Assembly: GCA_025357635.1 (NCBI GenBank)
Contig: JANXOV010000130.1
Coordinates: forward strand, 1-41,689
Direction of reading: 5' to 3'
From: Pseudomonadota bacterium
GTDB lineage: Bacteria; Pseudomonadota; Gammaproteobacteria; Steroidobacterales; Steroidobacteraceae
DNA: 41,689 nt
Part shown: piece after piece, positions 19,421 to 28,119 of the stretch
Position numbering within the stretch: the first letter of the stretch is position 1
How the letters are laid out: each line of letters starts with the position of its first letter
Notes under the pieces: model-generated
Seen by the model: only the letters and a program-made list of their open reading frames with translations
Database searches by the model: none
Told to the model about the DNA's origin: nothing
Program-made: the position numbers and the translations under genes

Positions 19421-20824
19421 ATGCTCTGGCTTTGCCTGCACCTTCCTCACCTGGCCATCGAACTGCGGCAGCCCGCCCCGGAGGGCTTCGCCGCCATCAC
19501 TGATCGGCACGGCGCGCGGCGCGTGCTCATTGCCTGCAATGAATCAGCGCGCGCGCAAGGCGTTTTCAAAAATCTGGATGCCACCGTGGCGCTGGCGCGT
19601 GAACCGCAACTGCAGCTCATCGAGCGATCCAGATCCGCGGAAACCCAAGCGCTGAAAGCGCTCGCCGGCTGGGCCGGGCAATTCAGCTCGCAGGTCAGCT
19701 TCGATGCGGCGCGCTGGCTGTTGTGGCTGGAGATCGGCGCAAGCATTCGTTATTTCGGCGGCTTGCAAACCTTGCGCTCGCAAATCGCCGAGGGCATCGC
19801 GCTGCTCGGCTATACCGCCAACATCGGCATCGCCACGACGCTGGAAGCCGCCGCTCTGCTTGCCGTCAACGACCAGCCGATGGCGATCGTATCCCAGCCG
19901 ATGCTGGCACAGGCCATCGGTGCGCTGCCCTTGGACACGCTCGCGCTCGGCCCCAAGGCGCACAGCGCCCTGCAGGCCAGCGGTTTGCGCAGCATCGGCG
20001 AGGTGCTGGCGCTGCCGGCGGCCGCGCTGTCGCGACGCTTCGGCCTGGAAGCAACCGACTATCTGCAGCGTCTGCTCGGCCGGCAGCCCGACATCCGCGC
20101 GCCGTTCCGCTCGCCCGCCCGCTACCGGCGCATGTTCGAATTCACGCAAAGCGTGGCCACGGTCGAAGGGCTGTTGTTCGCCCTGCGGCGCATGCTGCAT
20201 GAGTTCCAGGGTTTTTTGCGCGGACGCGATACGGCCATTCAAACCCTGCAGTTGAGCCTGTGTCATCGCGATGCCGCCGGCACGCAATTGCAACTGCACA
20301 CCAGCACGCCGCAGCGCGATGCCGTGCGGCTGTTCGCGCTGCTGCGTGAAAAACTCGAGCGCACCGTTCTGCCCGAGGCGGTGACGCAGATGGTGCTGGC
20401 GGCGCAGCAGTTCGTGCCGCTGGGTTACACGCAGGCGGATTTGTTCGACGATGCTCCGCAGCACGATGCGGGGTGGGCGGACCTGCTGGATAAACTGCGC
20501 GCGCGCCTGGGCGAGAATTGCGTGCGCTATCTGGGGCTGGCGGATGATCACCGCCCGGAAAAAGCCTGGTGTGTGCAGAACAGCGGCGTAGCGACGCAGC
20601 TGCCGCAGGACTTCCCCGACCGACCCTTGTGGATACTGGAGCCGAGGCTGATTCAAAAGCTGCCGCAGCTGCTGGGCACGCCGGAGCGCATCGAGGCGGG
20701 CTGGTGGAATCACGAGGATTCCTGCCGCGACTATTACCTGGCGCGAACAGCCGAAGGCGCACGCTGGTGGCTGTATCGCGAAGCCGCCACGCAGCAGTGG
20801 TTTCTGCAAGGCCTGTGGGCGTAA
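19421..20824 (+). CDS. imuB: ImuB, catalytically inactive Y-family polymerase homologue
   Basis: This 467-residue protein has the DinB/UmuC fold but lacks the acidic catalytic residues: the N-terminal DxD region reads WLCLHLPHLAIE, and the usual SIDE motif is replaced by LWLEIGAS. This loss is normal for ImuB, which acts as a scaffold. QADLF (residues 338-342) is a beta-clamp binding motif. ImuB recruits DnaE2 and ImuA to the sliding clamp during mutagenic bypass. The ATG at 19421 gives the expected MLWLCLHLPHL start. The stop codon directly abuts the dnaE2 start (TAAATG), so the two are co-translated. There is no strong ribosome site before imuB; the leader is pyrimidine-rich. Confidence 0.92.
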   Translation: MLWLCLHLPHLAIELRQPAPEGFAAITDRHGARRVLIACNESARAQGVFKNLDATVALAREPQLQLIERSRSAETQALKALAGWAGQFSSQVSFDAARWLLWLEIGASIRYFGGLQTLRSQIAEGIALLGYTANIGIATTLEAAALLAVNDQPMAIVSQPMLAQAIGALPLDTLALGPKAHSALQASGLRSIGEVLALPAAALSRRFGLEATDYLQRLLGRQPDIRAPFRSPARYRRMFEFTQSVATVEGLLFALRRMLHEFQGFLRGRDTAIQTLQLSLCHRDAAGTQLQLHTSTPQRDAVRLFALLREKLERTVLPEAVTQMVLAAQQFVPLGYTQADLFDDAPQHDAGWADLLDKLRARLGENCVRYLGLADDHRPEKAWCVQNSGVATQLPQDFPDRPLWILEPRLIQKLPQLLGTPERIEAGWWNHEDSCRDYYLARTAEGARWWLYREAATQQWFLQGLWA

Positions 20825-23800
20825 ATGGCCTACGCGGAACTGCTCGCCTGCAGCAACTTCACCTTTCAGCACGGCGCTGCACACGCGCTGGAGATGGTAC
20901 GGCGCGCCAGAGAACTGGGTTACACCGCCATCGCCATCGCCGACGAATGCACCTTTTCCGGCATCGTGCGCGCGCATGAAGCGGCGCTGGAAGCGGGCAT
21001 CAAACTCATCATCGGCAGCCAGTTCCGATTTGCGCAAGGCGACCGCGTGGTGCTGCTGGCGCCGACGCAAAACGCCTACTCTCAAATCTGCGAACTCATC
21101 AGCCGCGCGCGCCGCGCCTCGGTCAAAGGCGCTTACACGCTGACGCGTGAGGACTTCACGCAAGGGCTGCAGGACACCATCGGACTGTGGGTGGCGGGCG
21201 CTGTGATCGATCCGGCACAGGCGCGCTGGTTCGCCGCCCTGCCGCTGCAGTCGCGCCATCTTGCCTTCACACACGCACTCGCGCAGGACAGCCGGCGGCG
21301 GCTGGAAACTTTAAGCGCCCTGGGTTGCGAACTGGCGCTGCCGCTGGTGGCCGTGGGCGATGCGCATTACCACATCCGCAACCGCCGCCCGCTGCACGAT
21401 GTGCTCACCGCCATCCGCTTGAAAACCACCGTGGATAAAATCGGGCGCAGTGGCTTGCCCAATGGCGAACTGCACCTGCGACCGCTGGTGACCTTACGAA
21501 AGCTGTATCCGCCGGCGCTGCTCGCGGCCAGCGTGCAGATTGCCGCGCGCTGTGAATTTTCCCTGAAGACGCTGCACTACGAGTATCCAGAGGAACTCGT
21601 GCCGAAAAATCTGAGTGCGAGTGAGCATCTGCGCAATCTGACCGAGCAAGGCCTGCAACGCCGCTGGCCGCAGGGCATGCCGGCCAGCGTGCGCGCGCAG
21701 ATCGAGCGCGAACTGGTGCTCATCAAAGAGCTCAAATTCGAGCATTACTTTTTGACCGTGGAGGACATCGCCCGCCATGCGCGCTCCATCGGCATCCTGT
21801 GCCAGGGGCGCGGCAGCGCCGCCAACTCGGCCGTGTGCTACGCGCTGGGCGTGACGGCGGTGGATCCGGCGCGCGTGGCCATGCTGTTCGAGCGCTTCAT
21901 CTCCAAAGAGCGGCACGAACCACCGGACATCGACATCGACTTCGAGCATCAGCGCCGCGAAGAAGTCATCCAATACATCTACGCCAAATACGGCCGGCAC
22001 CGCGCCGCGCTCGCCGCCACGGTGATCACCTATCGCCGGCGCATGGCCGTGCGCGATGTGGGCAAGGCGCTGGGATTGCCGCCAGATGTGGTGGATGCGC
22101 TGTCCAAGTCTTTGCAGTGGTTCGATGGCAGCGGCGGGATCCCCGCGCAGTTGCTCAAGCTGGGCTTCGATCCGGCCTCGCGCATCGCGCAGTATCTGGT
22201 CGCGCTGGTGGCGCAGATCGTGGGCTTTCCGCGGCATCTGTCGCAGCATGTCGGCGGCTTCGTCATTTCCCAGCATCCCTTGAGCACGCTGGTGCCGGTG
22301 GAAAACGCCGCCATGCCCGACCGCACCATCATTCAATGGGACAAGGAAGATCTGGAAGCGCTGGGTCTGCTCAAGGTGGATTGCCTGGCCTTGGGGATGC
22401 TTTCCGCCATCCGCCGTGCCTTGGAATTGAAATCCCAATTCGACGGCCGCGCATTTTCCCTGCAGGACATTCCCGCCGAAGACCCGGCCACCTACGACAT
22501 GTTGTGCAGGGGGGATTCCACCGGCGTGTTCCAGGTGGAGTCGCGCGCGCAGATGACCATGCTGCCGCGGCTCAAGCCGCGCACCTACTACGACCTGGTG
22601 ATTCAAGTGGCCATCATCCGTCCCGGACCCATTCAAGGCGGCATGGTGCATCCGTTCCTGCGGCGCCGTCAGGGACTGGAGGCCGTGAGCTACCCCAGCG
22701 CTGAGCTGGAGCGCGTCTTGAAACGCACCTTCGGCGTGCCCTTGTTCCAGGAACAGGTGATGGAAATCGCCATGGTGGCGGCGGGCTTTTCCGGCGGCGA
22801 AGCCGACAAGGTGCGCCGCTCCATGGCGGCATGGCAGCGACGCGGCGGCTTGACGCAATTTCGCGATCAGTTGCTCGCCGGCATGCGCGAGCGCGGCTAC
22901 ACCGACGTGTTCGCCGAGCAGATTTACAATCAGATTTTGGGCTTTGGCAGTTATGGCTTCCCCGAGTCGCACGCCGCCTCCTTCGCGCTGTTGGCCTATG
23001 CCTCCTCGTGGCTGCGCTGCCATGAGCACGCCGCCTTCGTGTCAGGTCTTCTCAACAGCTGGCCCATGGGGTTTTACGCCCCGGCGCAACTGGTCAACGA
23101 TGCGCGGCGCAATCACGTGGTGTTCCGGCCCGTCGATGTGCAGGTGAGTGATTGGGATTGCACGCTGGAGGCGAACGAACAAGGCCGGCCCGAGGTGCGC
23201 CTGGGTCTGCGCATGGTGGCGGGTTTCGCCGAAGCGCAGGCGCTGAGTCTTGTCAGTGCGCGCGCGGCGACCGCCTTCGACAGCGCGGAAGATCTGGCGC
23301 ATCGCGGACAGTTGAACCGCCGCGCCATGCAGGCGCTCGCACAGGCCGATGCGCTGCGCTCGCTCAGCGGCCACCGGCATGCGGCGCAATGGAGCGCCAT
23401 CGGCGTGGAGCACCTGCCCGGCGTGCTGGCGGGCGCTTCGCAGCGCGAATCGCGACTCGATCTGCCCGAACCCAGCGAGGGCGAGGAAATCGTCGCCGAC
23501 TATCGCAGCGTGAGCCTGACGCTCAAGCGCCATCCGCTGGCCCTGCTGCGAGGCAAGCTGGAAAGGTTACGGGTGACGTGCGCGGCGCAACTCACGCAGC
23601 TTCGCACCGGTCGCCAGGTGCGCGTCGCCGGCATCATCACTCACCGTCAGCGCCCCGAAACCGCCTCGGGTGTGGTGTTCATGTCGCTGGAAGATGAAAC
23701 CGGCATCAGCAATCTCATCGTCTGGCCGAGCGTGCAACGCTCGCAACGTCAGGCGGTATTCGCTTCGACACTGATCGTGGTGCAAGGCGAGCTGCAGCAC

Positions 23801-23893
23801 GAGATGGGCGTGGTGCACGTCATCGCGCAGAAGGTGCGCGACTACTCGCCGTGGCTGGGGCGGCTGGATACGCGGTCGCGGGATTTTCGCTAA
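20825..23893 (+). CDS. dnaE2: DnaE2 error-prone DNA polymerase III alpha
   Basis: This 1022-residue C-family polymerase has the DnaE2 layout: N-terminal PHP domain, palm with the catalytic DIDID motif (Asp368, Asp370, Asp372), thumb and fingers (PGPIQGGMVHPFLRRRQG), helix-hairpin-helix region and C-terminal OB fold (VRVAGIITHRQRPETASG). It lacks the long C-terminal tail of replicative DnaE1. The first PHP motif reads AELLACSNFTF, where related enzymes often have ELHC, so a PHP metal ligand is probably lost. It carries out translesion synthesis after DNA damage together with ImuA and ImuB, and causes induced mutation. It is translated directly after imuB. Confidence 0.95.
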   Translation: MAYAELLACSNFTFQHGAAHALEMVRRARELGYTAIAIADECTFSGIVRAHEAALEAGIKLIIGSQFRFAQGDRVVLLAPTQNAYSQICELISRARRASVKGAYTLTREDFTQGLQDTIGLWVAGAVIDPAQARWFAALPLQSRHLAFTHALAQDSRRRLETLSALGCELALPLVAVGDAHYHIRNRRPLHDVLTAIRLKTTVDKIGRSGLPNGELHLRPLVTLRKLYPPALLAASVQIAARCEFSLKTLHYEYPEELVPKNLSASEHLRNLTEQGLQRRWPQGMPASVRAQIERELVLIKELKFEHYFLTVEDIARHARSIGILCQGRGSAANSAVCYALGVTAVDPARVAMLFERFISKERHEPPDIDIDFEHQRREEVIQYIYAKYGRHRAALAATVITYRRRMAVRDVGKALGLPPDVVDALSKSLQWFDGSGGIPAQLLKLGFDPASRIAQYLVALVAQIVGFPRHLSQHVGGFVISQHPLSTLVPVENAAMPDRTIIQWDKEDLEALGLLKVDCLALGMLSAIRRALELKSQFDGRAFSLQDIPAEDPATYDMLCRGDSTGVFQVESRAQMTMLPRLKPRTYYDLVIQVAIIRPGPIQGGMVHPFLRRRQGLEAVSYPSAELERVLKRTFGVPLFQEQVMEIAMVAAGFSGGEADKVRRSMAAWQRRGGLTQFRDQLLAGMRERGYTDVFAEQIYNQILGFGSYGFPESHAASFALLAYASSWLRCHEHAAFVSGLLNSWPMGFYAPAQLVNDARRNHVVFRPVDVQVSDWDCTLEANEQGRPEVRLGLRMVAGFAEAQALSLVSARAATAFDSAEDLAHRGQLNRRAMQALAQADALRSLSGHRHAAQWSAIGVEHLPGVLAGASQRESRLDLPEPSEGEEIVADYRSVSLTLKRHPLALLRGKLERLRVTCAAQLTQLRTGRQVRVAGIITHRQRPETASGVVFMSLEDETGISNLIVWPSVQRSQRQAVFASTLIVVQGELQHEMGVVHVIAQKVRDYSPWLGRLDTRSRDFR

Positions 23894-23939
23894 AACCGCA
23901 ACGGGTGATTCATGCTCACGCGTCGGGTTCGCGCAGTGA

Positions 23940-24053
23940 TCACTTGACCGAGTAGCCGCAGCGCCTCCCAATCTCCATCGAGACGAGCATGCCGACGAAC
24001 AAGCCGACGCGGGTCACTGCAAATACCAGGTGCTGCTTCGTCGGGAAGCGCAA
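23940..24053 (-). pseudogene. possible 37-codon membrane-protein fragment after the M20-like gene
   Basis: Directly after the TGA of the M20-like gene and in the same frame, a TTG-started frame of 37 codons encodes one hydrophobic helix (LVFAVTRVGLFVGMLVSMEI) followed by GRRCG and a stop. The helix plus GRR.G pattern recalls the N-terminus of bestrophin-like/DUF4239 membrane proteins, so it may be a decayed fragment. It may also be chance. Nothing else is recognisable in the gap 23894-24053. Confidence 0.25.
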
Positions 24054-25586
24054 TCAAGTCAGCGCGTACAAGCATTCCACGAACGACGCGACCGCCCCGT
24101 CCAACCCGCGCACCGCCGGGCTGGTGGAGTCGATCAGGTAATACTCATCCGGCGCATGCGCGCCGGTGCCATTGCCGAGGCCGAATCCGCAGGCCGGAAG
24201 ATTGAGCGGCGCGCTGGTGAACCGATACCCGGGCCAGGAGCCCGGACTGCGCGGCAGCGCGATGGGCGCCGTACCCAGTTTCCGGTAGCTCGCCAGCAAG
24301 GCCTTGATGAATTTGCTGTCCGGATCGCTTTGCGTCGGGTCGTAGCCGCCGGTCATGTTCACTTCAATGTCGGCGAATCCGTGCCTGGCCAGATGCGCCT
24401 TCAGCTTTGCCAGCGTGTCCGTCAACGTCATGTCCGGCACCAGCCGCATGTCAATTTTCGCAACCGCCTTGTGCGGCAACACGGTCTTGCCGCCCGGCCC
24501 GGTGTAGCCGCCGACCAGCCCTTCGATGTTGATCGTGGGCTGTGAATACAGACGCAGCAGCGAGTCCTGCCAGTTCAGGTCATGCACCCAGCGCTGCACG
24601 CCGAGCTCTTTTTTCATGACGGCTTCGGGCACGGTGGCGGCATAGGTGCTGATCATTTGCTGCTGCGCCGGCGTGAGCGGCTTGGCGTGCTCAAAGAAGC
24701 CTTCCACAGCGGGTGTATGGCCGTCCTTCTCGACCAGGGTGTTGAGCGCCTGCACCAGATGCCACGATGGCGAGTCCACCTGCGCCTCCAGACTGGAGTG
24801 CACATCCTTCTGCGGCCCGCGGCCCCATTTCTCGCCGCTCGACACCAGCTCCAGTTCCACGACGCCCTTGGCGCCGAGTTCGATTTGAATGCTGCCGTCC
24901 TGTTGTTGGGCGGCCTCAGGCAGCAGCACGCCAACACAGCTCTTGAGCCGCGCCAGCACCTCGGGAGTTTCCACAATCTGGCCAAAATGCGGTGAGCCGA
25001 TTTCCTCCTCGCCCTCACACACCAACACCAGATTGACCGGCAGCCGTCGCCCCGTGGCCTTGAATGCCAGCAGCGCGCTCAGAAACGAGTTCTGCGGTCC
25101 TTTCTGATTGACGGCGCCGCGGCCCATGCACACCGCACCGAGGCCCTCCTTCTGAACCAGCCGGCCTTCCAGCGGTGGAGAGCTCCACTCCTCCGGCACG
25201 AACTGCTTGACGTCATACATGAAATACACCGCCACGGTGGTCCTGGCGCCGGCGTCCAGATGACCGAACACCCCGGGTTTTCCGGAGGTCGGAATGAGTT
25301 TGACGTCGGCGAATCCGGCCTGGCGTGCAAGCGCGGCCATGTGTTCGGGGCCTTGCAGAAAGTTCCGGTTCTCCGCCGCGATCGACGGCAGTGCGATCCA
25401 CTCTTGCAGACGCTTGAGATTCTCGGCGTGCATGGCCGGGATTCGCGCCAGCACCGCGGCCTTATCCGCCGCGCCGCTCGACGACGCAGCGTGCACAAGC
25501 GCCGGGGCCGCGGCAGCCAATGCACCCGCGGAAGCGGCCTGAACGAATTCGCGCCGGCTGAGCGCGCTGTCGATGGGATCCTTCAT
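24054..25586 (-). CDS. Tat-exported M20-family protein with altered metal ligands
   Basis: This 510-residue protein has a twin-arginine signal (SRREFVQAASAGALAAAAPAL), so it is exported folded. It has the M20 fold with EGEEEIGS (residues 191-198), a lid domain, and a final GTGAHAPDE motif with the last metal His. Two usual ligands are changed: the HxD motif reads MYD (residues 123-125), and the bridging Asp in GRGA.D.KG is Asn160 (GRGAVNQKGP). The surroundings are otherwise intact, so this may be a subfamily trait and not decay. Activity with one metal, or a different chemistry, is possible. The ATG has a GAGG site 9 bp upstream. It is divergent from the cupin gene (91-bp gap). Confidence 0.85.
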   Translation of the reverse strand: MKDPIDSALSRREFVQAASAGALAAAAPALVHAASSSGAADKAAVLARIPAMHAENLKRLQEWIALPSIAAENRNFLQGPEHMAALARQAGFADVKLIPTSGKPGVFGHLDAGARTTVAVYFMYDVKQFVPEEWSSPPLEGRLVQKEGLGAVCMGRGAVNQKGPQNSFLSALLAFKATGRRLPVNLVLVCEGEEEIGSPHFGQIVETPEVLARLKSCVGVLLPEAAQQQDGSIQIELGAKGVVELELVSSGEKWGRGPQKDVHSSLEAQVDSPSWHLVQALNTLVEKDGHTPAVEGFFEHAKPLTPAQQQMISTYAATVPEAVMKKELGVQRWVHDLNWQDSLLRLYSQPTINIEGLVGGYTGPGGKTVLPHKAVAKIDMRLVPDMTLTDTLAKLKAHLARHGFADIEVNMTGGYDPTQSDPDSKFIKALLASYRKLGTAPIALPRSPGSWPGYRFTSAPLNLPACGFGLGNGTGAHAPDEYYLIDSTSPAVRGLDGAVASFVECLYALT

Positions 25587-25677
25587 GCAAATGCCTCGCA
25601 GTGATGGCTGACGGAATCAATCAGAAACGCGGTCGATGATATAGACTGCCGAACATTCAATTCAACAGGAATCAGCC

Positions 25678-26034
25678 ATGGCCAATCGAGTTTTAGCATT
25701 CCGTGATCTGACCGCTGCCGTGGAAAACGATGCGCCGTGGCCGGGAACCGCCGTGAGCGGCGATCCGCACACCAAGCTGTGGAATCTGCACACCTCGGAC
25801 GACGGCAAGATGCTCGCGGGGATCTGGGAATCCACACCGGGCGTGTGGAAAATCGACTACGACGCCTGGGAATACTGTCACCTGCTGTCGGGCCGCTGCA
25901 CCATCGAGGTCAAGGGACAGGCGCCGGTGGAACTCAAGGCCGGCGACACCTTCATCGTCGAGACCGGTGCGCAGGGCATCTGGACTGTGCACGAGACCAT
26001 CCGCAAGCACTACGTATTCGCACTCGGCCACTAG
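25678..26034 (+). CDS. small cupin-domain protein
   Basis: This 118-residue single-domain cupin has the first motif at YDAWEYCHLLSGRCTIEVKG and the second at ELKAGDTFIVETG. This is the pattern of the ureidoglycine-aminohydrolase-like cupin_3 (DUF861) group. Members usually bind one metal through few His/Glu ligands, and most have no known reaction. AGGA lies 7 bp before the ATG, a good ribosome site. The gene is divergent from the M20-like gene and 155 bp upstream of the ZorA-like gene; no functional link to either is evident. The function remains unknown. Confidence 0.8.
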   Translation: MANRVLAFRDLTAAVENDAPWPGTAVSGDPHTKLWNLHTSDDGKMLAGIWESTPGVWKIDYDAWEYCHLLSGRCTIEVKGQAPVELKAGDTFIVETGAQGIWTVHETIRKHYVFALGH

Positions 26035-26101
26035 GCCGCGGGCTGCGCCTCGCGCACGCTGTGCGACGGGGTTGAGTGGTTGATTGATGTGCCGCATCGT
26101 G

Positions 26102-26112
26102 ACCCTAAGGGT
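26102..26112. promoter_or_regulatory. small palindrome upstream of the zorA-like gene
   Basis: ACCCTAAGGGT is an 11-bp perfect palindrome followed closely by AGCCCCTAG, about 80 bp before the zorA-like start. Motifs of this kind are bound by some NarL/LuxR-type response regulators, but I cannot assign one. It is the only distinct element in the 155-bp gap 26035-26189. Confidence 0.25.
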
Positions 26113-26189
26113 AGCCCCTAGTGCATTGCCTCCCCTTGGGCGCTCCCGTAGCATGTGGGCCACTCGACACGGACAGGTGACTGCAAAGA

Positions 26190-27398
26190 ATGGATCGCAT
26201 CTGGGCCAGCCTGAGCCCACTCACCGAATTTGCCATCGTGCTCATCACGCTCGTGGGCATCGGCTTCCACGTCCGCTGGTCGCGCCGCGGCACCGTGCTG
26301 GGCCCGACGCTGCTCACCACCCTGGGCATCTTCTTCTGCTTCGCCGGCATCGCCTGGGGACTGCTGGATTTCGATCCCAACAATGTCAAGGCCGGCGTGC
26401 CGCACCTGCTGCAGGGCATCCGCACCTCCTTCTGGGCATCGGTCGCCGGCATCGGCTTTGCGCTCACCATCAAGGCGCGGCATATCGTCTTTGGCGATCC
26501 AGCTTCCGTGGGCGACGGCGAGGATGGCGGCGCCACGGTCGACGACTTGGCCGATCAGCTGCTGCGCTTGAACAAGTCGGTGTCGGCAGGCGACGAATCC
26601 GGCCTGATTGGCCAGCTTTCGCGGCTGCGTGAGGACAACAACCAGCGCCTGGATAACCTGAGCGCCTCATTCGAGAAATACGCGCAGAAAGTGGCGGAGT
26701 CCAACTCCAAGGCACTCATCCAGGCACTGCAGGAAGTCATCAAAGATTTCAACGCCAAGATCAACGAGCAGTTCGGCGAGAACTTCAAGCAGCTCAATGC
26801 GGCGGTTGGCAAGCTGCTGACCTGGCAGGTGCGCTATGAGGCGCAACTGAATGCGCTGATCGAACAGGAAACTGCGACGCGCAAGAACATGACCGAGGCC
26901 TCGCTGCGCTATGCCGACCTGGTCAACAAATCCACCGTGTTCAACGGCGTCGCGCAGTCGCTGGCGGGCATTCTTACCGGGTTGGAAACCCAGCGAACGC
27001 ACTTGGAGTCTTCCATGGCCGCTTTCGCCGGCCTGGTCGACAAGGCCGCCACGGGTCTGCCTCAGATCGAGCAGAAGATCGTGCAGATGACCGAGCAGAT
27101 CGAACAGGGCGTGCGCTCGAATCAGGAGCAGATGTCAGAAGCCATGAAGGTGTCCTCGCACATCCTCACCTCCACGCTCAAGTCCGCGGGCGATCATCTG
27201 AACGATCATGTGCGCCAGGCCACAGAGGACTCGCGCAAGCACATCATGATGCTGGACAAGGCGCTGGAGGAGGAACTTCGACGCTCCATCGAATCCCTCG
27301 GCCGCCAGCTGACCGCACTGTCGCAGAAATTCGTGCAGGATTACACCCCGCTGACCGCGCAGTTGCAGCGCATGCTGCAGTCGACGCGCGTTTCCTAA
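26190..27398 (+). CDS. ZorA-like MotA/TolQ/ExbB proton channel with long cytoplasmic tail
   Basis: This is a 402-residue protein. Three membrane helices lie at about residues 11-28, 36-60 and 77-95, with the motif GPTLLTTLGIFFCFAGIAWGL and then TSFWASVAGIGFAL, as in the MotA/ZorA proton-channel family. From about residue 120 to the end it is a long helical, coiled-coil tail that includes IKDFNAKINEQFGENFKQLN. The tail is far longer than in flagellar MotA or TolQ and recalls the intracellular tail of ZorA of the Zorya anti-phage system. It should form a pentameric inner-membrane proton-driven motor with the ZorB-like protein encoded 3 bp downstream. The role in defence is inferred from this likeness; a housekeeping stator is the alternative. 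Confidence 0.82.
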   Translation: MDRIWASLSPLTEFAIVLITLVGIGFHVRWSRRGTVLGPTLLTTLGIFFCFAGIAWGLLDFDPNNVKAGVPHLLQGIRTSFWASVAGIGFALTIKARHIVFGDPASVGDGEDGGATVDDLADQLLRLNKSVSAGDESGLIGQLSRLREDNNQRLDNLSASFEKYAQKVAESNSKALIQALQEVIKDFNAKINEQFGENFKQLNAAVGKLLTWQVRYEAQLNALIEQETATRKNMTEASLRYADLVNKSTVFNGVAQSLAGILTGLETQRTHLESSMAAFAGLVDKAATGLPQIEQKIVQMTEQIEQGVRSNQEQMSEAMKVSSHILTSTLKSAGDHLNDHVRQATEDSRKHIMMLDKALEEELRRSIESLGRQLTALSQKFVQDYTPLTAQLQRMLQSTRVS

Positions 27399-27401
27399 GA
27401 G

Positions 27402-28112
27402 ATGGCGAACCGCCGGCTGGAGTCCTCGCCGATTCTGTCCCAGGAGACCCATTGGATTCCCCTGAGCGATCTGATGACCGGCCTCATGGTCATCTTCCTG
27501 CTCATCGCCGTCATGTACATGCTGAAAGTGGAAGCCGATGCCGACCGCATCCGCAGCATCGCCATCGCCTACAACCAGAATCGCGATTCGCTGTACTCGG
27601 ATCTGCGCAGCGAGTTTCAGATCGACCTGCCGCGCTGGAAGGCGCAGCTGATCAAATCCGATCTCACCATCCGCTTCACCGAACCCGAAGTGCTGTTCGC
27701 CACCGGCAGCAGCGACCTGAAGCCCGAATTCAAGGCCATACTCAGCGACTTCTTTCCGCGCTACGTGCGCATCCTCACCAAATACCGCGGCTCGATCAAT
27801 GAAATCCGCATCGAGGGCCACACCTCCTCGGACTGGACCGTGCAGACCTCGCCGCAGGATGCGTATTTTCACAATATGGAACTGTCGCAGGCACGCACAC
27901 GCGCAGCGCTCAGCTACGTGCTCGGGCTGCCGTCGGTGCAGAGCGATCGCCCCTGGCTCACCCGCTATCTGACGGCCAACGGCCTGTCCTCGTCGCGTCC
28001 GATTCTCGATGCCACCCGTCACGAGGACGCGGAACGTTCACGCCGCGTGGAGTTCCGAGTGCGTACCGACGCCGAATCGCGCATCGCCAACATCCTCGAA
28101 GCCTCACGCTGA
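27402..28112 (+). CDS. ZorB-like stator protein with OmpA domain
   Basis: This 236-residue protein has one N-terminal membrane helix (residues 18-41, PLSDLMTGLMVIFLLIAVMYM). The helix contains Asp23, placed like the proton-carrying Asp of MotB and ZorB. A short linker is followed by an OmpA-like peptidoglycan-binding domain: EVLFATGSSDLKPEF, IRIEGHTSSDW, ELSQARTRAALSYVL and RSRRVEFRV. It would anchor the motor to the cell wall and couple proton flow to movement of the ZorA-like tail. It begins 3 bp after the zorA-like stop, and the next gene starts 7 bp after its own stop, so the three genes form one operon. Confidence 0.85.
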   Translation: MANRRLESSPILSQETHWIPLSDLMTGLMVIFLLIAVMYMLKVEADADRIRSIAIAYNQNRDSLYSDLRSEFQIDLPRWKAQLIKSDLTIRFTEPEVLFATGSSDLKPEFKAILSDFFPRYVRILTKYRGSINEIRIEGHTSSDWTVQTSPQDAYFHNMELSQARTRAALSYVLGLPSVQSDRPWLTRYLTANGLSSSRPILDATRHEDAERSRRVEFRVRTDAESRIANILEASR

Positions 28113-28119
28113 AGCCCGC

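Noticed and set aside
19544-21274. Long open frame (576 codons) on the minus strand
   Set aside because: Antisense shadow of imuB and the dnaE2 start; no domain or ribosome site.
23890-24075. 61-codon frame on the minus strand after the M20-like gene
   Set aside because: No family pattern, Arg-rich composition, and it conflicts with a hydrophobic frame on the same strand; coding is unsupported.
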